A stretch of DNA of 64,000 nucleotides. It comes from Tubulanus polymorphus. Its lineage: Eukaryota; Nemertea; Palaeonemertea; Tubulaniformes; Tubulanidae. Each line of letters opens with the position of its first letter. The stretch's first letter is position 1. Under the pieces are notes generated by a model. That model was not told the DNA's origin. It saw only the letters and a list, made by a program, of their open reading frames with translations, and did not search any database. Position numbers and translations under genes: made by a program. The stretch lies in NCBI RefSeq assembly GCF_964204645.1, contig NC_134031.1, positions 9,836,501 through 9,900,500 on the forward strand. Direction: 5' to 3'. Positions 44,893 through 54,946 of the stretch are shown one piece after another.

Positions 44893-45129
44893 TTATCCAG
44901 ATGCAACTAATATTTCTAATTGATGTTTGCAATAAAGATAATATTCAAAATTATTATTCGTAGTAATGTCATTTAAAGTAATATTATCTGGAGTTAATTT
45001 TATTTCTGTTATTCCTAAATAATCCAAAGTTTTTTCAATTGGAACATCACTATTTTTAGCGATTTCTATTTCTTCACAGAAAACCCTATTGAGATTCGCG
45101 TGATTATTATTATTTTTCCCCTTTTCCAC
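44893..45129 (-). CDS. E5 minus-strand ORF, 78 aa
   Basis: Open frame starting MEKGKNNNNHANLNRVFCEE and continuing LDYLGITEIKLTPDNITLND, acidic. No family recognised. It is convergent with the ORF at 44456. Base composition is like that of the virus-like elements. The downstream limit of E5 is unclear. Confidence 0.4.
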   Translation of the reverse strand: MEKGKNNNNHANLNRVFCEEIEIAKNSDVPIEKTLDYLGITEIKLTPDNITLNDITTNNNFEYYLYCKHQLEILVASG

Positions 45130-46315
45130 TCAGTTTTTGTTTAAAGTGCAAAGGCTTCCTTACCTTACCGCTGTTGCCGATACAATCCGTATGATATCCT
45201 TCTGCTCACTTCAAACTACAGATACTGCATGGGGATTTTGATTAATCCACGTTATAAAGGCACTGTCGAGCCGTAAACATCGGAAATTTGGCCCCGTTCA
45301 ATTAGTAGCCATGTTCTGTTTTCTTCCGACATTTCTCTCTTCTTTTTGAGAAAGAGCTATCGAATTATTCCCTCTCTTCTCCACAATCAATTTCAGTGTC
45401 AAAGTTCAGTGTCCGAGTCGAAGTGTTTACGAGCTCGGCGTTCGCGAGTCCGACAGGTTTACGGGCATTTGTTTGTTACCTCTTTTATATTATTGATTTC
45501 TTGTTATTCCGGTTATTTCATTTAAATATATTGCTGATCAGTTCATGTAATCAAAAGCGTCAATAAATAAATTTTGAATTGATCAAGTTTAAATCAAGGT
45601 CGTTGAGTCGCGGTCGGCTACTAGAGTGGGTAAACGTTCGTCTCAGAGAAAAACAAACGAAAGAAAAGTATCAGGTGGTTATCGATAGCCTACTACGGTA
45701 CACACAGTTGACAAACAGTGTTAGGCCTGTGCCGGTTGGTGCATACTGGGACTAAAATATACTGGTTGGTCAGTTGGTTCGGTTGTGAAGTGTGGAAGCT
45801 AAGAAAGCCTACCACCGGTATTTATTTGTCTATAGGCCTATTATATAGTAGCCAATACCATTTCAAGTACGAAGTTGTTACCCGTACGTGACTGTACGGT
45901 GATATCCACAGGTTAACCGTACGTGAGTTCCTATAATCTGCAAACGCGCATGCGCGAAAAATAGAGTTTTGGTTAGGTGAGGCTAGGCTATTTGTAAATC
46001 AAAGTTCATCCACCCTGCATTTACGTACGTTCTGTGGCACAGTGGGTAAATCACTGGACTACAACTGGATTTTTTTTTCGTTTAATGGTTTCGAATCCCA
46101 ATATTGCAAGTCTCAGCGTCAACGTACTCACATACGGCTAACCTGTAGAAATCACCGTACAGTCACGTACAGGTAACAGCAGCGTTTTAAGTATTAAGTG
46201 AGTACGATAAGCCTACCATGCCTATGTACTACAAACACAACTTTATCCCTCTCGTCGGCCCTACAGTGATGTTACTATAACTGGTTCCATTATAACATGG
46301 ATAGGATTCATCATC
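45130..46315. other. No gene recognised; tRNA-like repeat inside
   Basis: Moderately GC-richer than its surroundings. At about 46028-46105 a tRNA-like pattern is visible (TGGCACAGTGGGTAA as an A box, GGTTTCGAATCCC as a B box). This suggests a tRNA-derived SINE fragment. Confidence 0.4.
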
Positions 46316-46321
46316 ATCGTC
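46316..46321. repeat. 6-bp target duplication, left (ATCGTC)
   Basis: ATCGTC here and at 50673-50678 directly flank the element ends. Six bases is the Polinton/Maverick integrase signature. Confidence 0.7.
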
Positions 46322-46555
46322 AGTAATAGGGATAATAGGGGTTCAAGCCAAAGGTCGAACGGTCGAGCTCATAAAAAATAAACAAGAAAATTAACTTTAA
46401 TAAATTATTTGACGCCTGCGAAAAAATGTAGAATTTCTGGTTTAAGCTAATGTGGAATTGCAAATTTGAAATCGAAGTTTTAAGAAATTTCGGGAATTAT
46501 GAGATTTGGCGATTGGGTAGATGATACAGTCTTCGACTGGTCTAATCAAAAAAAA

Positions 46556-46975
46556 AAAATTGTCAACTTGTGACTTCGATTCACTTTTGCCTCTAAGCTG
46601 GTCTGCAACTTCATTGCCTCCATGGTTGAAGAAAGAGCTCTTCTGATGTCTGCTTCATCATGACTTTGAGCATATCGTGTAGCCAGCCAGCCCGGTCCTG
46701 GGGCCCGGTCTGGCTGTTACTCGATATCCTAGACTTGAGTCTGGGTTGAAGTAGACATTGTCATTTAAAAAACTTATTCATGTTATTCTGTATGAATTAC
46801 CCGTGTGTCTTGTATTTTCTTATTTTAAAATTTGTAAATTTATTGATTTTTGGAATTTTATCCCGGAATTTCAATGTAATAAGGATCAATAAAGTATTGA
46901 ATTGAATTGTCACCGTATACACATGCCATCAGTGGACGCGGAGCCATATATGACAGCTATGCTATTATAAATTGC
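46556..46975 (+). repeat. LINE 3' end plus flank, repeated at 59042-59445
   Basis: 46556-46909 resembles the 3' region of the LINE at 17165 and ends TATTGAATTGAATTG. The following 46910-46975 (CATGCC...GACAGCTATGCTATTATAA) is also matched, inverted, at 59042-59107. The LINE fragment therefore sits at the same place in two copies of a larger repeat. Confidence 0.7.
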
Positions 46976-47494
46976 TAATCTCATGAAACCTGCATACGTG
47001 TAATATCGAACATATTTTCTAAAACATTTGAATATTGAAATTATATGTTTACACGTTTTTATATAGACCGCTTGTAGCCGCCGATGAAATTCAAGCCGGC
47101 CCAACTCAGATCGTAGATAGCTTCGTCATTCCACTAGCATCCCCATGTCAGGGTCTGACTTTTATATCAGCCTTCCAAATCGTGTATACATCCGCCATTT
47201 AACCGAATAATCCGATTTACTTATCATTTCTATTTATCCCTGCCGCTCCTGATATAATCATACATCCTTTACTATTACAATACGTCTTTTCATGATATTC
47301 AATGCGATATAACATTTCGACGTTCAAACAGAGCTCATTATATAATCACATGGAGCCATTCTACATCTTTATCAATAATATTTTGCCAAATAGCTTGTAT
47401 GTGTACGCATAAACCTGTGACGTTTTGCACATCGATTTACGGTTGTCGTTTGTAAAATGACTGAATGGTTATCATTGTTTAGGTTTCATAATGG

Positions 47495-47608
47495 TAACGT
47501 TTTATAAGGCGTCAAAAAATAAATTCTCACACGCTCGAATTTATTTTTCATTTTTTACTCACTCGCCCCTCCGACCTTTAACCTGAACCCCTATTATCCC
47601 TATTACTC
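47495..47608 (-). repeat. Internal inverted terminus (same family as 50519-50672)
   Basis: Reversed, it reads GAGTAATAGGGATAATAGGG, then AAAGGTCGGAGGGGCGAG, then AAATAAATTCGAGCGTG. It matches the part just inside the right end of the element. Confidence 0.75.
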
Positions 47609-47686
47609 TTAAAATATTCATATATATGAATAACATATAAATGAATAACTTCTAAAATCAATTTTGATAAAAAATTTAGTATTAAA

Positions 47687-48523
47687 ATGGAAGCAAATAA
47701 GAAGTACTACTGTCCAACATGTAAAATCAATATAGATAAATCTCAAAAAGCAAGACACAATAAAACTAGAACACATTTAGAAAATAAATTTAAGTTAGAA
47801 TATAAAGATGATATATTTGAAACTAAATTAGATGAATTAAAGAATGAAAAAGAAACATACAAATGTGATACATGTAATCAATCATTCAGTGATAAAAGAT
47901 ATTATAAAGAACATTTAAAATCTAAAAGTCATATTAGAAATATGAATAATGATAACTTATTTTCATTATTTAACATTAGAAATTATATCTCAGCAACAAA
48001 TTTAGTGTATGGAAGAAACTATAAAATTGATAATATTTCTATAATCAATCAAATATTATCAAATGGAGCATATTTAATTATTGAACTGATAGATAATGGA
48101 ATCAAAAATCCTAACATATTTAATACTGTTTTAAATCATAAAGGAACTTTAGATGAACAAATTATAAATATTCTTGAAACTCCTTTCAATGAAAGAAATG
48201 ATGATTTAATACTTTCTAGAGGTTACAATAATTTGATTAACTTAAGAATTGAAAAAAGACAATTATATTATTTAAATTTTGATGATAAACCAATTATCTA
48301 TAATGAAAATTCATCAAATATTGGTATTCAATGTGAATTAGATAATGAAACATCATTCAAAGATGTTGCAGTTCAATGTAATTTAGATGATGAATTAAGA
48401 AAATTCAATCCTAATGAAAAAGTGTATTGTTATTGTGGCGGCAAATATTTAAGATCACATAAATCAAAACATTTTCAAACAGTTAAACATATCAATTATG
48501 AAAAAATAATAAATATATATTGA
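47687..48523 (+). CDS. C2H2-type zinc-finger protein, 278 aa, intact
   Basis: The start ATG at 47687 follows an AT-rich leader that is conserved in the inverted copy. Two C2H2-like fingers lie at the N-terminus: YYCPTCKINIDKSQ with a His pair, and YKCDTCNQSFSDKRYYKEHL with its second His. The middle is a helical domain (NGAYLIIELIDNGIKNPNIF). A short repeat follows (IQCELD, VQCNLD), then a C-terminal Cys/His motif (VYCYCGGKYLRSHKSKHF). It is complete and uninterrupted, in contrast to nearly all other genes here. Relatives are the N-terminal finger of E2 PolB (30075) and the E2 finger genes. DNA or RNA binding is inferred; possibly a regulator of the element. Confidence 0.75.
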   Translation: MEANKKYYCPTCKINIDKSQKARHNKTRTHLENKFKLEYKDDIFETKLDELKNEKETYKCDTCNQSFSDKRYYKEHLKSKSHIRNMNNDNLFSLFNIRNYISATNLVYGRNYKIDNISIINQILSNGAYLIIELIDNGIKNPNIFNTVLNHKGTLDEQIINILETPFNERNDDLILSRGYNNLINLRIEKRQLYYLNFDDKPIIYNENSSNIGIQCELDNETSFKDVAVQCNLDDELRKFNPNEKVYCYCGGKYLRSHKSKHFQTVKHINYEKIINIY

Positions 48524-48696
48524 AATAAGATTAAGCTGTATGTTTCAAATATATAGTAGTTAAAGCATGGAGAAATTAGTTAATGAATAACTGTTAGGTA
48601 GTAAGTTTAATTGTTATTTGATTTGAAACATATAAAAGTTAAATATTTCTAAAATATTAAATATTTATCAATTTATTGATTTTTTTCTTTAAATAA

Positions 48697-48918
48697 ATGG
48701 ATGATTTCAACATACCAACCGGAAGTAGTAATTTGAAGCATTATCTTATAGCAGAAGGGTTAATATTGGCTGCGCTTTACTTGTACTATGAGAATATTTC
48801 AAAAGATCTAATGAATGAAAATATAAAATTTAGCAAGAAATTAAAGAAGTTAAATGGAAACAATCACAGAAAAAATAACAATAAAAAAGTGAATGATTTA
48901 AAAGAATTAGAGGATTAA
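48697..48918 (+). CDS. Small membrane protein, 73 aa
   Basis: Starts MDDFNIPTGSSNLKHYLIAE, then a single hydrophobic segment (GLILAALYLYY) and a Lys/Asn-rich tail. The ORF is intact and follows the finger gene by 173 bases on the same strand. A one-span membrane protein of this kind is common in virion gene sets, but no family was recognised. Confidence 0.55.
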   Translation: MDDFNIPTGSSNLKHYLIAEGLILAALYLYYENISKDLMNENIKFSKKLKKLNGNNHRKNNNKKVNDLKELED

Positions 48919-48965
48919 AACAGCATCTTTTGATTTAATTTATTCTATATATTTTGACTATAAAA

Positions 48966-49320
48966 ATGAGTGAAAATAAGGTATTAGAAATGTTACACCT
49001 TATATATAAAAATCAACAGAATATTAAATCAATTATTATGATTTCAGGTCATTCTCAGTTTATACTATAAAACAGTTGTTAGAAATCTATGATAGCTGTA
49101 AAATTAGATATACACAATTGAAAGATAACAAATTATATTTCAGATAGATTGAATAATATTAAGTGTTGTGAAATATGCAAGAAAAGATATAAAAATAAAA
49201 AGAGTTTGTGAAATCACATGTATATTCATGAATTAGATGAAAAATTATATGAATCAAAATAAGAACTTGACTGTTAAATCAGCTGAAAATTTATTAGTTG
49301 AAATGTATGAAAATGAGTAA
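48966..49320 (+). pseudogene. Broken zinc-finger ORF
   Basis: Starts MSENKVLEMLHLIYKNQQNI, shifts frame, and then reads CCEICKKRYKNKKSL and NHMYIHELDEKLYES (one C2H2 finger). The finger's own line is broken by a stop. It continues the same-strand gene row. Confidence 0.55.
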
Positions 49321-49570
49321 ATTATATTTATGTTAAAAAGGGGGGTTGAGGTATCAATGTATTAAATACGTATCGATGTATTAAATACGTATTCAATACG
49401 TACAAATACGTATTAATGTATCAAATACGTATTAAATACATATTATGCTTTATCTTCTAAATTTTAGTCACAGAAGTAATTTATGTTTTAATTCATTCAA
49501 ATATGATATTGTGATTCCTTACATTTGACTAGGATAATACAAGAGTGATATTAGTTAGTTGGCTTATTAA
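49321..49570. repeat. Short tandem repeats (ATTAAATACGTATC-like)
   Basis: Around 49360-49445, variants of TACGTATTAAATACGTAT and TACGTATCAAATACGTAT are repeated. No gene. Confidence 0.6.
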
Positions 49571-49798
49571 ATTAGAGAAACAATGAAATAATACTAACAG
49601 TTAAAGTTATTTAATATCTTTTTGAATCTTGTTAAATTCTCTTCAGTCTATTGTTTAACAAGAACAATTTAATTTCCTGTTGAATCTATTTGAATTCTAG
49701 TCAATTCTCGTTAAACAATATACTGAATAGAATTTAACAAGATTCAAAAAGAAATTAAATAACTTTAACTGTTAGTATTATTTCATTGTTTCTCTAAT
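49571..49798. repeat. 89-bp inverted repeat with 50-bp loop
   Basis: Arms 49571-49659 and 49710-49798 pair with about three mismatches. The hairpin lies exactly where the inverted zinc-finger copy begins, at the point of the foldback. Confidence 0.9.
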
Positions 49799-49799
49799 T

Positions 49800-50440
49800 G
49801 AATACCAACATTTGATGAATTTTCATAGATAATTTGTTTATTATCAAAATTGAAATAATATAATTGTCTTTTTTCAATTCTTAAGTTAATCAAATCATTG
49901 TAATCTTTAGCAAGTATTATATCATCATTTCTTTCATTGAAAGGAGTTTCAAGAATATTCATAATTTTTTCATCTTAAGTTCCTTTATGATTTAAAACAG
50001 TATTAAATATGTTAGGATTTTTGATTCCATTATCTATCAGTTCAATAATTAAATATGCTTCATTTGATAATATTTGATTGATTATAGAAATATTATCAAT
50101 TTTATATTTTCTTCCATACACTAACTTTGTTGCTGAGATATAATTTTTAATGTTAAATAATGAAAATAAGTTATCATTATTCATATTTCTAATATGACTT
50201 TTAGATTTTAAATGTTCTTTATAATATCTTTTATCACTGAATGATTGATTACATGTATCACATTTGTATGTTTCTTTTTCATTCTTTAATTCATCTAATT
50301 TAGTTTCTAATATATCATCTTTATATTTTAAATTTAATTTATTTTCTAAATGTGTTCTAGTTTTATTGTGCCTTGCTTTTTGGGATTTATCTATATTGAT
50401 TTTACACGTTGGACACTAGTACTTCTTATTTGCTTCCATT
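49800..50440 (-). pseudogene. Inverted, truncated copy of the 278-aa zinc-finger gene
   Basis: Reads the same protein as 47687-48330 with few changes, plus a stop in the first finger (CAC to TAG region near 50417) and others. It ends at the GIQ segment, where it abuts the hairpin at 49798. Confidence 0.9.
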
Positions 50441-50518
50441 TTAATACTAAATTTTTTATTAAAATTGATTTTAGAAGTTATTCATTTATATGTTATTCAT
50501 ATATATGAATATTTTAAG

Positions 50519-50672
50519 AGTAATAGGGATAATAGGGGTTCAGTTTAAAGGTCGAAGGGGCGAGTGGGTAAAAAATGAAAAATAAATTCGAGCGTGCGAG
50601 AATTTTTTTAAATTTTTTTTTATGAGCTCGACCGTTCGACCTTTGGCTTGAACCCCTATTATCCCTATTACT
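50519..50672. repeat. Right terminus of the Polinton-type element
   Basis: A 154-bp palindromic unit: GAGTAATAGGGATAATAGGG ... AAATAAATTCGAGCGTGCGA ... GAGCTCGACCGTTCGACC ... CCCCTATTATCCCTATTACT. The unit carries both the outer end (matching 46322) and the inner end (matching 47608). Confidence 0.8.
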
Positions 50673-50700
50673 ATCGTCATCATCATCATCATTGTCATTG

Positions 50701-50741
<41 letters not shown>

Positions 50742-50745
50742 TTTA
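50673..50745. repeat. (TCA)n microsatellite containing the right ATCGTC duplication
   Basis: ATCGTC at 50673-50678 is followed by a long (CAT/TCA)n run. The left flank (46304-46321) has the same repeat type, as expected if the element inserted into it. Confidence 0.85.
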
Positions 50746-50982
50746 TTTTCCTTTACAATTTCAGTTACATATAACGCAAAATCATGGATTTATTTCGCAG
50801 TATATATAACAGAAATAGAGAGGAGGGAGCAGTAAAAAGCCGAGGCTTGTATGAAACTGGCCCCTAAACCCATCCCGAAACCCAGTTTTCACAGCCTTAC
50901 GCTGATACGGGCCACATTAAAAAGAATTAAAATGACACTCGGTCTTGCCACCAATTTTTTTCTAATTCTACATTTTTCGTTT

Positions 50983-51057
50983 TAACGCATCGTTAAAACC
51001 AGATTTTCGTTTTAACGCATCGTTAAAACCTGTTTTTCGTTTTAACGCATCGTTAGA
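50983..51057. repeat. Left subterminal palindromic repeats
   Basis: Three units of TTCGTTTTAACGCATCGTTA, about 30 bp apart; TAACGCATCGTTA is itself nearly palindromic. Probable transposase binding sites. Confidence 0.85.
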
Positions 51058-52147
51058 ATATTGGGGAGTAACATCTGGGTTATGAATATAGTTTAGTTTT
51101 TCAAAACTGCGATTAGGATCAAAGTTTTGATGAACCTAAGCATGACGCTTCGAAATCTTTGGGTTTGAGTTCTCAATTGTGTGGACTACATAATTTTTGA
51201 GATACTTTTAAAAAAATTGATATTCCGTTATGGAAAAGTACGTCAAATTGTATGAATACATATATGTTTTATGTTATGATACGTGAGGCTACAAACGTTT
51301 GGCTTGCGACTTACGAGTTACATACGCATGCTTGCTTGCTTGCATACATACATACATACATACATACATTCATACATACACACATACGTATATATAGTCA
51401 TGACTATATTTTATGTTATAAAGCGTGGCTGCAAAAGTGGCAAGTTCGCGCGCGCTTAGATGTTAGATGTGGAATCGAAAATCAAGTTTCCAATCCAAGA
51501 GTGGCATTTTGATTTTTGCCTCTTAGTCTTTGAGGCGCCCAGCAGATGTATTCTTAGCAGATGTAATCTTTGACTATTGTTACAACTTCAATATTTTTGT
51601 AATGCTAAGCTCACCAATTGCAAAATATATTCAGTTTGTGATATATCTTCGTTGTATATTGTTGCTTAATTCAGATGTTGATTCTTTCATCAACTAGATG
51701 AGGTGGTACAATGCCCCCACTCTGATGAGTGAACAGCATTTGAGAAAATATGAATAACAACATAGCAGATGTAAATCTAGCCAGCAACGACAAGGAATTT
51801 AATTCAAGAGGGAGAGAGGTAGACGAATCTTGTAGAGAATAATACAAGGCTCTATCACGCTTACGTAATTTTTCAACAAAGCCCCTGGTGGCCGTTTACA
51901 AAGAAATCGCTCGGAATCAATTTACGTAGACCCCCTGGTGGCCACATCTAGAACTTGCAACAAGAATGTCCCCATACTAAGTTTGAAAAACGTTAGTTAA
52001 GAATTAAAGGCTCCATTGATTGGTCACAATTTGATCTACAGCGACCTGATATCATGTCTAGCATTAAAGTCAGTTCACTTTTAATCAGTTCACTTTTCCG
52101 AGAATGAAAATGAAAACTTTGATTTTTCCATCATTATTAATTTTTTT

Positions 52148-52290
52148 AACGCGGCGTTAAAACGAAAAACTGGTTTTAACGATGCGTTAAAACGAAAAAC
52201 TGGATTTAACGGTGCGGTAAAACGAAAAACTGGTTTAAACGTAGCGTTAAAATTCGTTTTAACGTAGCGTTAAAACGAAAAACTGTTTTC
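52148..52290. repeat. Internal array of the same palindromic repeat
   Basis: About five units of a 29-bp motif, AACGATGCGTTAAAACGAAA then AACTGGTTTT, with variants (GCGGCG, GTGCGG, GTAGCG). It lies in the middle of the element, an unusual position. Confidence 0.85.
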
Positions 52291-52984
52291 TTTGTTGTGT
52301 GTGTTTCTAATATACAGTGCATAGTGAGGTCCGTGAATGTATCGCAATCAAACTGACAGTGCTATACGCATTGATAGACCGTCAGTAGGAAAGCGGCACA
52401 AACACGTGAATATTGAATACATGTTTGTACACTTACGTATATACAGTCTTGATCGGGTTTTATTTACATTGTCACGATTATGTTTTTGGTAGTTTTTAAT
52501 GAGACCGATGTCAAGAGGCAACTTTCCAGTCACCATTGCGCGTAGATAGACTGAGCTTGCTATCCTAAGGCCAAAAACGGAGGCAGCGTTCCAGCTATCG
52601 CGGCAATGAGACTGCGTTTACAATCAAAACATCAGAAAGAGTAAACTAATGCGTATGTGATGATATAGAGCAAAAGTGGTCAGACAGTTCTATGTGTATT
52701 GATACACCGTCATCCCTGTTCGATCTCAATCAGAACATACCTCAAGTGTCAAAGTCGGGATATGTAGGTGTAAGTAATAAAAAATGGCGTTGGGTTTAAT
52801 TAATAGACTACGCTAATGGTGTCGATTGTGATTCTGTTTACTACGTTCAGTCCGCTTGCGTCCAGGTGTATAAGTACATCGTTAAGAGTCCAAATATGAA
52901 GGCTTTGTTGAAGCATGATTTCTTGGTTTAGGCGATCTATTAGCGAGTTTTTGAAATAAATTATAGTGTTGATGCGGCCAGACT

Positions 52985-53132
52985 GGTTTTAACGATGCAT
53001 TAAAACGAAGAACTGGTTTTAACGATGCGTTAAAACGAAAAACTGGTTTCAACGAAGAGTTAAAACGAAAAACTGGTTTTTAACGATGCCTTAAAACGAG
53101 AAACTAGTTTTAACGATGCGTTAAAACGAAAA
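52985..53132. repeat. Right subterminal array of the palindromic repeat
   Basis: About five units in the orientation opposite to 50983-51057, consistent with subterminal inverted arrays. Confidence 0.85.
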
Positions 53133-53177
53133 ATGTAGAATTAGAAAAAAATTGGTGAAGACCGAGTGTCATTTTAA

Positions 53178-53542
53178 TATCAGCCACCATACATACAGCA
53201 AGCACACAACATATTCACACAACACAATCACATCAAAATCTCTCATACGTATAAATGCATGTTTGAATATAAATTCGAATCCAAATAAAAATTTAATCAT
53301 AAAGGGTCATTATTTCTAATAAGACGAAAGAAAGTAAGTTTTTTATTTTCTTTTAAAAATGTTTAATGATTTCGAAGTTTGAGTTGTTTTATCTAGATTG
53401 TTCCAAATATTGGGTCCTTTAATTTTCAAAGATTGTGATTTTAATACAGTATTAAATCTTCCGGTAGCAATTTGGTTCGCAGAACGTAAATTTCGGTTAT
53501 GTAAATCATAACTTCTTTTAAAGCAATTTATTAAAATATTGG
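53178..53542. other. No gene recognised
   Basis: AT-rich DNA between the TTAA element and the long inverted arm. Confidence 0.4.
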
Positions 53543-54608
53543 GTCAGGACTAGCCTAAAGTCTAATTCAGTCTATGCACTAATTCACTCGATAGGCCTAT
53601 TTTTAAAACAATACAGTGAAGTATTCACACGCAGAAAGGCTAATTGATTTGAGCCATGCAATCAAATTTTACTCAGGCCTTCTCTGACCTGCTGACATTA
53701 ATAGTCAAACCTAGATCCAAAACGTTCATGTGGTCACTGCTTGTATACCAGAAATCATGGTAGGCCTGTGCATTTTGCTGTACGTAGGTTTGGTATAACG
53801 ATTTCTCCAATCTTGACTGATAAGTGTACTGTACGCATTATACAATTGTACCAATATGAATAGGGCTTATTATTTCCTGCTTTTTTAAGGCTTACGTTCA
53901 TTCAAATATCCAACATCGGTGAAAGTTTGATTACTGTAAACATGTACTGTAGGTTTTCATGTTGTATGAATATTTTGCAGTTCAAATGGGTATGATGCTG
54001 ATTCCAATGTCAAACACATGAAGTTAAAATGCTCAAGGACAGTTATCACCAAGATATCTATATTCGACCGATGTTGCACCATAGAAGATCTGATTCTTTC
54101 AACTCAAGCAAAGTGATTCAACACGATCGACGTAACACTGGAATAGGTTTGCAGTGACTAACAGTTCATTTCATTTAGTCCTATGTACTTTTTGGCCAAT
54201 TTGGATTTGATTGTAATTGAAACTCTGGAACTGTTAACGAGAGACAAGTAAGACAAGTGGAAAAAAATGAACATTAATTTTCTAAGATCAAGAGTGACTC
54301 TCTACCGTTTATTAAGAAACCCACAAAACTAGTAGAATAGGTTTAATATTTACACACATGTTGCAGGTATAAATTGTTTATCAGTATATAATTTGTAATC
54401 GATAAAAGCCGAAATCAACATCGGCCCGAAAGCCAGACCAAATCAATTCATAATTTATTGATTGAATCTACACTACAATATATGTATTTATTCAAATATT
54501 TCAATAAAAACATTAACTTCTTAAATCTATTCTAAATCATAAAACGTTCTTAATTGTGAATTAACTCAATCTATCGACTCAGCAGGTGCTTAAGATGAGT
54601 TCTTAATA
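53543..54608 (+). repeat. Long inverted arm, left (partner 61627-63822)
   Basis: Begins AGGACTAGCC-like and matches 61627-62096 plus 63151-63822 in reverse, over about 1.06 kb with moderate divergence. Together the arms bracket E4 (10.3 kb overall). The GTAC at 54185-54188 marks the empty site of the solo LTR found in the other arm. Confidence 0.85.
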
Positions 54609-54946
54609 AATATAACAATAATTGTTCCACCTAAAACCCAAATTATTTCATATTTTTGTTGTTCATTGCTTGGTGTATAAAAATCTCATAATTTAGGTTT
54701 ATATAGGTTTAATTTTTCACGATTTGTTACTGATTCATATAAACTCCTTAAAAAGGTTCATCACCTGATTGAAATCTCTATGTGAAATATTTTGATTATT
54801 TAATTCTTTATTAATATAATCCATATAATTTTTTCTTTTTTCCCTTCATTCCTCTGCAGCTTTATTATATTTTTCTAATGCTAAATTATGTATCTTTTTA
54901 CCACTTTTAATCAATATGTTTGAATAAATAACCGCCACATGTAAAT
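54570..54946 (-). pseudogene. E4 copy of the Gly-rich gene, 3' part
   Basis: Reads CGGYLFKHID, HNLALEKYNKAAEE and NYMDYINKELNNQNISHRDF, matching 37735-38235 of E3. The 5' part lies beyond the transposon at 57610-57660. The gene's 3' end meets the inverted arm at about 54600. Confidence 0.65.

Larger units (their letters stand above)
46322..50672. mobile_element. Polinton-type foldback element with intact zinc-finger ORF
   Basis: 4,351 bp from AGTAATAGGGATAATAGGGG to its inverse ending at 50672, with 5'-AG ends and a 6-bp ATCGTC duplication, all Polinton traits. Inside are an intact 278-aa zinc-finger ORF, an intact 73-aa membrane ORF and a broken finger ORF. A second, inverted and truncated copy of the 278-aa gene lies at 49800-50440. 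The left half also contains a ~1.1-kb insertion (about 46412-47514, ends GACGCCT and AGGCGTC) with a LINE 3' fragment. No polymerase, integrase or capsid gene is present, so it is non-autonomous. Confidence 0.7.
50931..53173. mobile_element. TTAA-flanked DNA transposon, non-autonomous
   Basis: 2,243 bp with ends AATGACACTCGGTCTT in inverse, flanked by TTAA on both sides (50927-50930 and 53174-53177). That duplication is typical of piggyBac or Kolobok elements. The inverted ends run about 55 bp and then become tandem palindromic repeats (see the separate entries). No transposase ORF. The interior includes a (CATA)n run at 51341-51390. Confidence 0.75.

Noticed and set aside
46028-46105. A functional tRNA gene
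   Set aside because: A- and B-box-like motifs are present, but a long T run and unpaired arms do not make a cloverleaf. At most a tRNA-derived SINE.
46322-46345. Resemblance of TAGGGATAATAGGG at the element ends to the I-SceI recognition site
   Set aside because: Only a partial match. The LAGLIDADG enzyme found here would be expected to cut the PolB gene, not the termini. Treated as coincidence.
50540-50740. Poly-Met frame on the minus strand
   Set aside because: Product of the (TCA)n microsatellite.
52148-53132. CRISPR-like spaced palindromic repeats
   Set aside because: Spacers are not unique, units drift, and the context is a eukaryotic transposon with TTAA duplications.
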